Positions 48,222-59,500 of a DNA stretch of 64,000 nt are shown in pieces. How positions within the stretch are numbered: position 1 is the first letter of the stretch; every line of letters begins with the position of its first letter. Source of the DNA: Cylindrodendrum hubeiense (lineage: Eukaryota > Ascomycota > Sordariomycetes > Hypocreales > Nectriaceae); contig JAANBB010000046.1 of assembly GCA_014621425.1 (NCBI GenBank), forward strand, positions 104,295 through 168,294, in the 5' to 3' direction. The position numbers were made by a program, and so were the translations under genes. The notes under the pieces are model-generated. The model had not been told where the DNA came from, searched no databases, and worked only from the letters and a program-made list of their open reading frames with translations.

Positions 48222-48896
48222 ATGATGAGACTCACTGCCATCATTATCGCCCTTGTTGGGGTAGTCGCGGCCATCCCCACCAATGAACACATGAATCTCG
48301 AGCGTGACACTCCTGAGGCCATCACTGACAACCTGATGTTTGTTCTCACTCTTCCGCAATTCACTGCGCGCCGCAACCAAAAAGACCCTCCTTCCTTGGA
48401 TTGGAGCTCAGATGGCTGTACGTCGTCTCCAGACAATCCATTTGGGTTCCCGTTCCTTCCAGCATGCCACCGTCATGACTTCGGCTATCAGAACTTCGCA
48501 AACCAGAAGCGATTCACGAAACCCAACAAGGGGAAAATCGACTTGAATTTCAAGACTGAGTACGCTTAAGCCCGAATCATTCCATGTCCTGTCTACTTTT
48601 GTTGTAGATGCAACATGAATCTTCACTGCTTTTTGTTATTCTATGCTTGGTTACAATTGCTAACTTTGATGCTGTGAAGCCTCAACTTCCAGTGTAAGCA
48701 AGTTACTGCCCTGAATGCTTGCCAAAAGCTCGCGGAGGTGTACTATTTGGCCGTATCCATTTTTGGTGGCACCATTCAATCGAAGAGAGAGCAAAATGAG
48801 AAATCGGTAGCGGCATACAAAGCGGCCGTGGCCGCCTATGAGCAGGCTGTCGTGGAGGCCCAGAAAGAGGGCCTGCTTCCTGTGTTATCTTACTAG
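48222..48896 (+). CDS. Secreted group XIV phospholipase A2, intact catalytic core
   Basis: 184 residues in two exons (48222-48559 and 48680-48896; 120-bp intron). The acceptor at 48679 was chosen because it gives DLNFQCKQV, aligning the third and fourth Cys exactly with the paralogue upstream. A signal peptide of ~17-18 residues ends VVAAI. The core is WSSDGCT (Ca-binding Asp), PACHRHDFGYQNF (catalytic His and Ca-ligand Asp) and KIDLNFKTD (second catalytic Asp), with four Cys for two disulfides. It hydrolyses the sn-2 ester of phospholipids outside the cell. The last ~45 residues form an extension rich in Ala, Glu, Gln and Lys (KSVAAYKAAVAAYEQAVVEA) that should be a long amphipathic helix. 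Family and activity are well supported by motifs. Confidence 0.88.
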
Positions 48897-49342
48897 CACC
48901 TGAAAGGATTTGAAATTTAGTCCAATTGCTGACCGGGCATTACCATTGCAAGGCTAGTAAAGGAGTGCATCCTGACATTCGAGTTGGATCTAAATGGCTA
49001 TGGATTTCTACGTGGAAGGTTGACGGAGCGCTCTGCACATATATAGTGCGTGAATAAAATCGATTCCGTCACTTCAAATTGATTCCGGACAAATCTCAAA
49101 TCAGTTAATCAACATGTAGGACAACACCAGCTGTATTCAAATTGAAACAGCATTTTAGAGCGGCTAGATGACAACTCCTTCAATTTTCTAACCATAAAGA
49201 CAACCAATTTCCCAATTCTAAATATCAAAACTGTTGAAGAAACGACTGTCCGCTTGTAACACCCTTTCTAGACCAACGTCGCCGCCTCGTATTCTTAGGC
49301 ACCATCTAATGCTTTTGATAGTGTATTCCAAAACCTCACCCA
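48897..49342. other. Convergent spacer, no gene seen
   Basis: 3' flanks of the phospholipase gene and the small secreted protein gene. It is AT-rich with no recognised element. Confidence 0.55.
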
Positions 49343-50007
49343 TCACTTCGAGCTGGATGGAGGGGTCTTCTTTAGAGTAAGCAATATTTTGTCATCCGTA
49401 TCATCACCGGTGGTATTCCATTTCAGCTTATAGATGCCGTCTGTATCCGTTGGGAGCGCGTAAAAGAGTGACTCCAAGTTGCCACTAGTTCCTGTGACAA
49501 AGATGAATGTGCCGTAGAAAGTAAAACCGGTGGTAATCACGTTCGAGCTATCACTGCTGCTGCTGATGAAGCTGACGTCATGGGACGAAGATCCAGATGA
49601 CGGGACGGAAAATGTGTAGTTGGACCAGTCTGGGAGAGTGGTGTTGGTGTCGTCAAAAACAGTTGAGTTGGGGGAGCCCAGCCAAACGTTATTGCTTGGT
49701 GTAACTATTTTATGTTAAACCAGAGGTGCTAACCGCTGATGCATGAGGAACTTACAGACGACAGGAGCAGCCTCACTGTCGTTGGCTAACTGATAATCGC
49801 CGAAGTAGGTACTTCCTAATGAAAACTAGTTTAGCACAGAGTGAATCCCAATTGGGCGTAGGACTTACCTCCGGACGAAAATAGCTGCGCACCACCGATC
49901 CCTGTACCATATCCGTAGATCTGGAAGGGATCGGAACTGCTAGCCTTGGCATACGCCATTGCCGAAAACAGCAAGGCTGGGAAGCTGAGGGAGTGGATAA
50001 ATCGCAT
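49343..50007 (-). CDS. Small secreted protein, unknown family
   Basis: 186 residues in three exons: 50007-49869, 49815-49756 and 49704-49343 (introns 53 and 51 bp, GT-AG, in phase). A signal peptide of ~20 residues ends AMAYA. The mature part starts DPFQIYGYGTGIGG, has no Cys after the signal region, is rich in Ser, Thr and Asn with N-glycosylation sequons, and alternates hydrophobic residues as in a beta-sandwich (FTFYGTFIFVTG, LESLFYALP, YKLKWNTTG). Proteins of this look are common among secreted fungal orphans. I do not recognise a domain. It could be wall-associated or an effector; there is no evidence for either. It lies within a run of secreted-protein genes. Confidence 0.8.
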
Positions 50008-51088
50008 TTTGGTAAATTTTTAGATGATTGCAGAGTTTTTGCTTCAAGAGGTATCCTTGAGATAAGACCAGTGAGATATGTGTTCTTAGAAGGGGCTGAT
50101 GAAGCACTTTATGAAAATGAATTCAGTAAGGAATAGATGTGACCGGATCGGTATGTCCGCGTATTGGCGGCTTGAAACAGCTATTGTCGCCCCTAAATGG
50201 CGAACCAGGGGGTGAAAAACGCGTCCAAGGTAGGATCGGCTTCCATCCCCCCCTGCTTTTGTGTGGCGGGGTGGGACGCGACTCCATTGCGCGGCTCCAA
50301 ACACTGCGCTAAGGGTGTGGCTCAGCCATTGAGCAATGCGATGCTGGATCGAAGTGGTAATAGATGTGGAAATATCGATATAAGTGTGGGATAAGAATTG
50401 ACTGACGGGTTCCAAATACTACGTTAGATGCAATCGGGTACGTCAGCATCGCCAACGCGTCATTATGTGGGGGGGATAGGGGACGGTCTCCGCGATTTAT
50501 CTACTTCCAGAGATGGATTCGTTTCAGCTAACGTCAGCTAAAATTAACAGCCGATATCTGATTGGGCGCAGGCATCTCGATTGCATGAAGCAAATGCCGA
50601 GATGGTTTCCCAAACGGTTCGTGGAGCCCCGGTGAACGGCAGCTGACTATCACCGTGATGGCGTCTGGGGACTCGAGAAAGGGGCAAGCCAATCGCAGCA
50701 ATATTTTCCACCAAGGGTAATTGCTGCCACCACTGTCACCAAAGCACAGCCTCAAGCTGACGAGGACAGGATTGCTTGTCGATACTGTGTTTGGCATTGT
50801 CGATCAGTGAACCTACGACGTCGTAATTCTTCGTGTACGCCGAAAAGATGTGAGACATCGTGCGAGAGAATTGGAGACCTCAATGGCGTGTTTTGAGGGC
50901 AGATGCCATTATAAAGACCTCCACGACGGATTTAAGAGAGTTCGTATACTTCTATCTATAGAAACACACAACTACACTTCTACAGTCCCAACCCCTTGAC
51001 TTGGATTTGAACATTACGTCTATTTCCGTTCAACCCTCTCTATCTTTCATTTGCATTCATCCAAACACCTCAGATTTAATCTATTAAA
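50008..51088. other. Divergent spacer, no gene seen
   Basis: Promoter region of the small secreted protein (-) and the laccase (+). Only short frames are present. A pyrimidine-rich leader precedes the laccase ATG. Confidence 0.55.
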
Positions 51089-52850
51089 ATGAGATCCTCT
51101 CTCTTTTTAACCGGCACCCTTGCCACGTTAGCTTTAGCTCGAGGAATAGGCTCGCGTCACCCTCACAGCCTGCTCCCTCGGTCATCTTGCAGTGGAAATA
51201 CGGCATCTACTCGGTCCGAATGGTGTGACTACTCCATTGACACAGACTATTCGACGGAGTATGTCGATACTGGGGTTACACGCGAGTACTGGTTCGAGTT
51301 GACAGACGTAACCGTCTCCCCAGATGGTGTCTCACGATCAGCCATGGCCGTGAACGGCTCCATCCCCGGGCCTACCATCTTTGCCGACTGGGGTGACACT
51401 GTTACTGTCCACGTTACCAACTCCCTCGCTACGTCTCTCAATGGCACTAGCATCCACTGGCACGGTATCCGCCAAAACTACACAAACCAGAACGACGGAG
51501 TCGTTTCAATCACCCAGTGTCCTCTTGCTATCGATGAGACAACTACCTATACCTGGAAGGCCACGCAATACGGCTCTTCTTGGTATCACTCTCATTTCGG
51601 CCTTCAAGCTTGGCAGGGAATTTTCGGTGGCATTATTATCAATGGCCCTGCTACTTCAAACTACGATGAGGATCTCGGCATGGTCTTCCTCAACGATTGG
51701 GACCACCAGACAGTCGATGAGCTATACATTTCTGCGGAAACTGACGGCCCACCCACCCTTGACAACGGTCTCATCAACGGTACCAACGTGTATGGCGACG
51801 ATGGCGACTCATCGCAGACGGGATCACGATTCAATGTCTCATTTACAAGTGGCACATCTTATCGCATGCGGCTAGTCAATGCTGCTGTCGACACCCACTG
51901 GAAGTACTCTATCGATAACCATACCATGTTGGTGATTGCTTCCGACCTCGTTCCGATTGAACCTTACAACACAACGGTTCTGGATATTAGCATGGGTGAG
52001 CACTCACCATATTCTTCGATTTCGTGTTACTAGGCTAATAAATTACCCAGGACAACGCTATGACATTATCGTCACTGCGGATCAGGCTAGCGTTGCCGAT
52101 AACTTTTGGATGCGAGCAATTCCCCAGTCAGCTTGCTCAGACAATGACAGCACAGACAACATCAAAGGAGTCGTTTACTACGGCGACAGCCCCGGCACTC
52201 CATCTACATCCGCGTATACATACACCGATAGCTGCGAAGACGAGACAGACCTCGTTCCCTACATTTCCAAGACCGTGTCCTCGGCCGATTGGAGCGCATT
52301 GGATCTTGCTTCAGTTGCTACAAACTCTGCCGGTCTTTTCAAGTGGTACCTCAACAGCACCACCATGCTTGTTGACTGGGAAAACCCAACTCTGGAAGCG
52401 GTAGTCAATGGCACAACCAGCTGGGACACACAAGATGCTGTCATTGAGCTCGACACCGCGAATGAGTGGGTTTACTTTGTTGTGGAGACAACTATGGCCG
52501 TTCCCCATCCAATTCATCTTCACGGCCATGACTTCTTCATCCTTGCTCAAGGCACCGGGACATACTCTTCATCTGTAACCCTCAACACAAGCAACCCCCC
52601 AAGACGCGATACCGCCATGCTCCCTGCCTCTGGGTACTTGGTGATGGCTTGGGAGACGGATAACCCTGGTGTCTGGCTGATGCACTGCCACATCGGATGG
52701 CATACATCTGAGGGCTTTGCCGTTCAATTCATTGAGCGCCAAAGTGAAATCACCTCATTGGTGAACAACTCGACAATGACAGATATTTGCGACGCTTGGG
52801 AGACATTCCAAGACGAAAACTCGGTTGAGCAAGAGGACTCTGGGGTGTAG
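51089..52850 (+). CDS. Laccase (ascomycete multicopper oxidase)
   Basis: 568 residues in two exons (51089-51995 and 52051-52850; 55-bp intron). A signal peptide of ~18 residues is followed by a possible propeptide. All four copper motifs are present: HWHG (123-126), WYHSH (166-170), HPIHLHGH (455-462) and HCHIGWH (514-520) with the type 1 Cys at 515. The axial residue ten after that Cys is Phe525, as in higher-potential laccases. The protein ends exactly in DSGV, the conserved C-terminal plug/processing signature of asco-laccases. It oxidises phenols and related substrates extracellularly, reducing O2 to water; roles include pigment formation, lignin-derived phenol detoxification and defence-compound removal. 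Many N-glycosylation sequons are present. Confidence 0.96.
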
Positions 52851-54512
52851 GATATGAAGATCATAAATTCCAGATATCATTTAGAAGTAGCCCCTGGTGG
52901 ACTGGTAGGAAAGCATAGAGCCTAACGCTCAAAAGAAGGTCTGTATCGATAGAGAATGGATAGTCTTGTTTGTCAATAAATGCATAGTTATCGTTTCAAT
53001 CTTCTTGGCCTCGAGACGGTTTTCTTTGTATTGATCTTAATCGTAATGTTGCTGCTACAATCTTAGCAGCGGGATGTCTCGCGCCGATTTCAACTTTTTG
53101 TCGTTAAGAACGAGAAATGGAGATATCTGGTACAACTCCTCAGCTGCACCCAATTCCAGCCTCCGAAAACACCTCAGCAACAGCACTCGATTGCAGCATG
53201 CAGAAACAGGATCCAGGCTGGCAAGGCTTCATCCTTCCACCAGAGAGCTGTTGATATTCATGTCTTTATGGCTGATGTAGATTAACGCAATACGGTATGA
53301 TGTACAGTTGTATTAAAATTGAAATTGTAATGCGCGGAAATGCTCAGCGAGCAAAACCAACTAGCAGCAAAAGCTAGCTTTAGGGTAGTATAATTGACCT
53401 CAAAAAGATTCCAATAATGCATTTATTATGCAACTCCCCTGCATTATTCGAGAGAGGCAAGGTGCTAAACGAGAACACAGTAGATGATTTTAAAACATGA
53501 CGAAAAAGGAGAAGAGGGATCACAACCCCAAAAGTCAATTATGTGGAGAGCATCAAGGGAATTTTAGCTTCATTTCTAAGGCTGGCCTCAGCTTTGAGCG
53601 GTAAGCGGCATTGACTTTGCTCAAGTCCCGGACCACTGCGTTGTCACCCTTGGCCGGCCGGCTCCGGAAGAGGTGTTTGACCCATAATGTGCTGAAGTCC
53701 AATGGATATTTTTTACGTGTGAGACATTTCGGAATCAGATACAGGGATGAAGCTTGCACATGGACGGGTTTGTCGCGTGTCGCGTGTCGCGCTTTACGTT
53801 GGACACTTCGGTCAAGGACGGCATTGGGCACCTTGGCTGGAAGAAAAAAAGACCATGGGAAGGAAGTTTAAAAAACAAACAGGAGGAAATAGAGAAGAAA
53901 ACCGGAAGAAGGCAATTGAATGAATACAACGGCAAGATAATGAACAGAAAATGGAATAAATCATACTTGGCACTAAAAATAGGTTCTAAAATTGAGGGCG
54001 GGATGGTCTCCACCCCGCCGCTTCAGTTCCCGATCCGATTGACGTTGCAATGCCAAGTGCCGGGGATTTCCGATCGGTGGATCGCATATTGATCAATTCC
54101 TTGCAAGGGTTGCCAATTCTATCGTGTTTCAATCTCCGGAAATCACCTTGTCCCTACTGCGTGTTATCGTGACCCAGTGTTCAAAAAGCAACATTGCTCC
54201 ACAGTCTCTCCCGACATCGATTGCCACGCCTTTCCCGCATGCGCGCGGGATGAGTTGTCAAGACTTCCCCAGCCCCCCCTCAGTGGATTAGCCACGTTCA
54301 CGGAAGCCTCCGGACGGGTAGCCTTAGTGCTGCACGAGATCTCCCCGGAATCGCATCCAGAACCAAGGGCCCGACATGAGAGCCATGTGTATATAAGATG
54401 GCAACGCCTGAGCTCAAAAACGTAAATCATCACACAAAAACCACACTACAATACCTCCAATTCTACAATCTCATCTAACTCCTTGATCTTTGATTACCCC
54501 CCAAAAGCCACA
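52851..54512. other. Spacer, no gene seen
   Basis: This holds the 3' flank of the laccase and the promoter of the 80-residue protein gene. Short frames only. A small direct repeat, GTCGCGTGTCGCGTGTCGCG, occurs near 53770. Confidence 0.55.
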
Positions 54513-54915
54513 ATGTCTTCCAACGCGTAAGAATCCCATGCTTCAGCGTCATGTTTCCGAAAGCAGCTTCTTTTTCCCAGCACTACTGTTGGAGAAGGCG
54601 CATTTCGGCTGAATAATACATTCTAACAATTCACAGTTCCAACAACTCCTACCAGACCGAGAACGGTCAGGCCAGGCAGTTTGTTGTGCCTCTCCCCACC
54701 GCCACCGGTCTCTCCCAGCCTGCTGGTAAGTAGTTGTGCTGCTCCAGATATAAAGCAACTCTAACGTTTCCACAGGTCAACTTCTGAAGGGTCCCACCGG
54801 CCCTGATGGCAAGCCCAGCGCTGCTGCTCTCCTCGTTGGTATCAAGCTTGACCTTGAGGCTGAGATTCACTTGACTGCTCGTATCAAGGGTGATATTTGC
54901 GTCGGTCTTTACTAG
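54513..54915 (+). CDS. 80-residue small protein, unknown function
   Basis: Found by exon joining only: 54513-54526 (14 bp), 54637-54725 and 54776-54915, with introns of 110 and 50 bp carrying GT/AG and CTAAC branch-like sites. The product starts MSSNASNNSYQTENG, has a short VPLPTATG stretch and a GPTGPDGKP turn, then alternates charged and hydrophobic residues (VGIKLDLEAEIHLTARIKG) and ends DICVGLY. The end looks like two amphipathic beta strands; no signal peptide or membrane helix is seen. The strong third-codon-position C bias and clean phases support a real gene. I believe similar short proteins occur in other fungi, but I cannot name a family. Confidence 0.7.
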
Positions 54916-55712
54916 TTCAGAGGGGTTATAATTGAAGGAGTTGAGAGGGTTTTACTGGTAGCATTTATAAAAGGAAAATAACATTCGAGAAAATCTCTAG
55001 CTCACACAGAGTTTCCAGCGCCTGTCTATTCCCATCCTGAGTCTGAAATTCCAACAAGAGGATGTAGAGTTCATAGTGCATTGCGGTTTGAGTTGTGTAG
55101 TGTAACTAAGTCATGCACGCTGTAATACCAGATTTGGTTATTAGTGGGGGTTGATAGTCAGGATTGAGGGTTGCAAGCGTGCCCCGCAGAAAGAGCTGGC
55201 GAGGGGTTCACTAAATGAGTGCTATTCATCTGGCTAGACAAGATCACAGTAGACAAGGGTGACATCGAGAGCCTCGCGGCCTGTTTCTGATTGCAGAATA
55301 TACACCTCGATGTAAAGGTTTTCAATACCTATACATCGTAGTGACAAACCCCCCGTCTTCTAATGTCGAAAAATCTCCAAGTCGACTCGTTTCTCACATG
55401 TTATTGTACAAATACAAATCGTAGATGCCAGGATAACAAGGCATCACCTCATCAGCAACCCCGCTTCTTGAAGAACGTAACGTAACGTTTGCCACCCAAG
55501 CTTTCAGTAAGACCAACCCACATCTCCATCTGCCATGTACACCTGCCTATTCCAGTAAGACGCTTTTCACACAACAACCCCTCTCCGCCTAAGCTACTAA
55601 TCGAATCATCATCATCATACTTCTCTCACGCCATTTAGAGATATGCTAATCGCATAACACCTTCTCCCGCAACACTTTATACCGTATCAAGAAATTTTCT
55701 TCGTGAAATAGA
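54916..55712. other. Spacer, no gene seen
   Basis: Downstream of the 80-residue gene and upstream of the acetyltransferase gene. A short CAT microsatellite occurs near 55606-55618. Nothing else was recognised. Confidence 0.55.
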
Positions 55713-56570
55713 ATGAACTCTAAACCTGCCACTGCTGTCTCGCCCGTCCAGCTCGCCACAGTTTTCAACGCGGCCTTCACGAACTACATTGGTAATGAGG
55801 TCAACTTTACCGAAAATTCGGTCGTGACGTGGTGTGCCGACAATTATGTCTCTCTTGAGCTCAGCCACATCTTTTTCCCGTCTCCCGATTCTACTGAGCC
55901 AGTCGCATTTGGCCTGATTGCCATCCGCGATGACAAGCCTAAAGAATCGCGACTTGCCGGCATGGGTGTTGTGCCCACCTACCGTGGGAAAGGAACCGGA
56001 TATCAAGTACTGGAGATGATCATCTCAGCGGAAAGGAAGAGAGGAATTTGTGTTCTTGAGCTGGAGTGCATTCGGCAGAATGAACCCGCACTCCGCCTCT
56101 ACAAGCGTGTGGGATTTTCAGTTCTACGAGAGTTGGTTGGGTGGGAAAAGGATATGACCAGCGTGACAGAGACTCGTCTCGTAGCTGGTCTTACCACCTG
56201 CACAATTGAAGAACTTGACAAACTTGTCAAAATGCATGGCGCAACTGATTTGTCGTGGCAAGCTTGGGGATTCAGTCGACTACCGGGCACAGAGAGAGTC
56301 TTCAAACTGGGGCACGCCTATTGCGCCATATCTAACCCCGACAATGTGGAAGATGACAAAATTAAGATGACGAGTTTGTTTGTGGAGCCGGAATGGAGAG
56401 GCAAAGGAGAGGCGAGGAGGTTGGCAGAGGCAATGATTGCCAAATATCCAGGGAAGATATGGGTTGTAAGCCCAATTTTCCCCAAGGAGCTGAGCGACAG
56501 ATTGGCAGTCCATTTTGACTTAACTCCACTAAAGTTAAGTCAGTATCAAATGAGATTGAGTTTGGTCTGA
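55713..56570 (+). CDS. GNAT N-acetyltransferase with two GNAT halves
   Basis: Intronless, 285 residues. The N-terminal GNAT half has the acetyl-CoA motif A GMGVVPTYRGKGTGYQVLE (~88-106; loop RGKGTG), followed by LELECIRQNEPALRLYKRVGF, the typical beta 5 and C-terminal helix of GNATs. A second, weaker half has SLFVEPEWRGKGEARRLAEAM (~226-246). Tandem GNAT proteins of this size in fungi acetylate small molecules or amino groups of peptides; the substrate is unknown. There is no signal peptide, so it is cytosolic. The gene stands alone between long spacers. Confidence 0.9.
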   Translation: MNSKPATAVSPVQLATVFNAAFTNYIGNEVNFTENSVVTWCADNYVSLELSHIFFPSPDSTEPVAFGLIAIRDDKPKESRLAGMGVVPTYRGKGTGYQVLEMIISAERKRGICVLELECIRQNEPALRLYKRVGFSVLRELVGWEKDMTSVTETRLVAGLTTCTIEELDKLVKMHGATDLSWQAWGFSRLPGTERVFKLGHAYCAISNPDNVEDDKIKMTSLFVEPEWRGKGEARRLAEAMIAKYPGKIWVVSPIFPKELSDRLAVHFDLTPLKLSQYQMRLSLV

Positions 56571-59500
56571 CCAGTCTTGAAAGAAGAATGGGAAGAGTCC
56601 CAGAGGAGGAATTGTAGAACAACGAGCATTAGCAAAGCAAGAACTACAGAGCACAAAGTGTTATTTTGGCGGGGCATTCTGTGAGCACCTGACAGTCGGC
56701 TCTAATTACTAGACCAGCACGAACTTGCATTGCACGTGCGCAGAGGGACAGTGGACGTGAGGTGTGGCTTGGCCGGCTTGGCGGGTTGGGCTGCCGGTCG
56801 GAAAAGACGGCATTTCTCTAATCCACTCTAGTTGTGAATAGTCCGTTTCCGTATCTGCCATGTCAAGTGTCATGCCAGTTGACCTGCCTGATCTCCCTGA
56901 TCGGCTGCCGGGTTGAATTCATTTAACCTTAACACCTTTAAGCATGTTATCCGCCAGTGGTTGAGATTATTCTACTACTACGTTTGTCCATCTGTGGAAC
57001 AACGAATCCAGAAGTGCAGAACCTGCTGTGAGATGATACGTCGGCAGAACACGCTTTCCGGTACTTGAGACCCAACGGCATCATAGTCTCGGCTTTCTAC
57101 TGCATCCGTACCAATATTCAGAAATAAATAAAGAGGAATTCGTGTACATATATCCCCCTGTCATTTCTCGACACATCGAGATGTGGGTCGACCAGTCGGG
57201 TGAGTCTCCTGCAATGGATTCGCCCTGCCTGTTTTTGTTGTTATTAGGGCAGCTGAGCATATGCAGGCGCTATGGGAAATCAATGTTAGTCTCCCTTTGG
57301 CCAGATGTGGGTCGTCGATTGTAATACGGACTGAGGCGTTTGCATTATCGAGGCCAACGTCTTTCTAGGAGAGGAGCCACCTAAACGATCTACATTTCTG
57401 CTTAGTTATCGTTTCCAGTGTGAATAACCTTGACGCCACTGCTCTAGGGCTGACTAATTTACCTGGTGCTTTACAAGCGTGAGCGCCAGACGGAAACGAG
57501 GTTAATGGAGGATGCACAAAGTTCAAACTTAGCTAGACTGCCCCTTGAGCGTTTCTCAAGCCAGCTTGAGAGCAATCTTTGCTTCTTCCGTATATATTCA
57601 ACCCATTTACATCCCCATATCCGGAAAGAGGACATCAACTCCAGTCAAAAACGGCGTTGGTCTGAGACTCCCCATTTAGTCCCCGGCGACGTACCTGGCA
57701 CCTGGTCTCGTATTAGTATGAATTCATTAGTTGAATTGTTGTTGTACACCAGCAGATGGGTTCTGACTTTTTATTATTCGTGTTTGTCTGCGCTTGATCG
57801 TGACGTCTATTAGGTATTGATTCTTGATGGTATTTTATACGCATCCAATCACTCAATGAGATAGTACGCTTTGAGTGCAGAGGTTTAGAAATGGAAGCAT
57901 CCATATTATGGACATCTTTGGACTAAGTACGCAGCCATACGGTCTTGGTAGGTGCTGAAGCTACTGCGGGTGCCGGTGGGCTCGGAGTACTCGAGCTCGT
58001 TAGCGGACGGCTTGGTCTGTTCACCTCCAGGTGCTGGGGGAATCTAATTTGACAAGAATGTCCTTAAAACTCGAACTCCTTCAGAAAAACGAAGTATCTC
58101 GGAACCGATAGCCCGCGCCGGGATGCGGCGTGGAAGCGATATATGGGACTGACAGGACAAAGGGACCCGAGTGCTAACCGAACTGCACCTTGTGGAGCGC
58201 AGCGGGCCCTTGCCGATGCCCGAAGACTCGGGGATGATGCCGAGACAACAGTCGGAAGTCGGCGGGGATGGAGGCCATTTGGCACGGACAAATGTGATAA
58301 TCGTGTGGGGGAGGCGGAGCTAGAGACACCTAAGTTGACAAACCAGCATGAGAGGAGGCGCCAACGGCATGGCCAGATACAGGAAATGCTAAGCTAAACG
58401 CTTGGCAGCATGGCCGAGACCGTGGTGGAGAGTCGCTTCATTTGGGACATGGAAAATCTCCTCGGTGAATATCGATGACATCAAGCTCCAGATTCACATC
58501 CATGCATTGCCACCTTTGACCCCAGTACAGCCCACACCCTGTAACGGAATAGCAGCTCAGTGAATTCAAGTTTCTCTAGCGCGCACCTAGGGGGAAATCT
58601 TCCGTCCTGTTACAGTTTGCCACCGCTGTGCATGCGGAGCAATCCACTAAAACTGTCAATAGTCGGCTGCGAGCGTGAAGGTTTCTAGAGTCTATTGTTC
58701 GACTAGACTCAACCCAGCAACCAGGGCAGAGCAGTATCAAAGCAGCTTTCAAAAAGCACGGGGAAGACCAGGTGAGAGAGCGGAGGGTTTTGGCCGAAGG
58801 TTGAGGACAAGCCATCGCTAGAGGCTCGTGAAGAAGCCCGCTAGTACAGACACGACTAGATATTCAGCCCCCCCCGTACTGGGCATGCGCTTGTTTACTG
58901 TGGAGTCTGGCTATTTGCAGATAGCTCGATCGACTGGAATGGTCTATCAACCAGGTTCATCAATTACCCCGCGCTTGGCACTCCGCCGCTTGACCGTTGA
59001 CCTCAAACGAATGCTGCGATTTCTTGACTGTATCTTGTGGACTTTTTGTTCATTCTTTTCAATTTGCTTCTGTTATTTGGTTGCTGTCGGTTCTATATCC
59101 TCTACCGTACCAGGTCGTTAATACGAGTATGCCTCGGATTCCCTACGACCTTCACTCCGTCACTCTCGTAGCCCCGTTCCGAAAGGACAACAGCGGTTCC
59201 AATCACCTGTAGCCAGTTGGCGGGAACTAATACCTGCTGGCTTGCTGAGTGAGGTGTTACATAGCTCCTCAAATACTGTACCTTGCGTCAATAAAGCGAC
59301 ACTTGATAGCCTTCGGACCATTCCCCCCCTCCCCTTTCATGCAATCAGCACTACCGCCTAAGCTGTACGACCGCTCTAGATCGCCCAGCATCGATCATGC
59401 GCCAACCCAATCTCACGCACACCGGGTGCCGGTCGGACATTTAGATCGCCGGGTCCGAGTTCCGAGTCCTCTCTGTCGCGTCTTAGCCCCCCTCCATCAT

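Noticed and set aside
48600..48679. Acceptor at 48690 or an extra middle exon in the second phospholipase gene
   Set aside because: These break the frame or misplace the third Cys; the acceptor at 48679 restores both.
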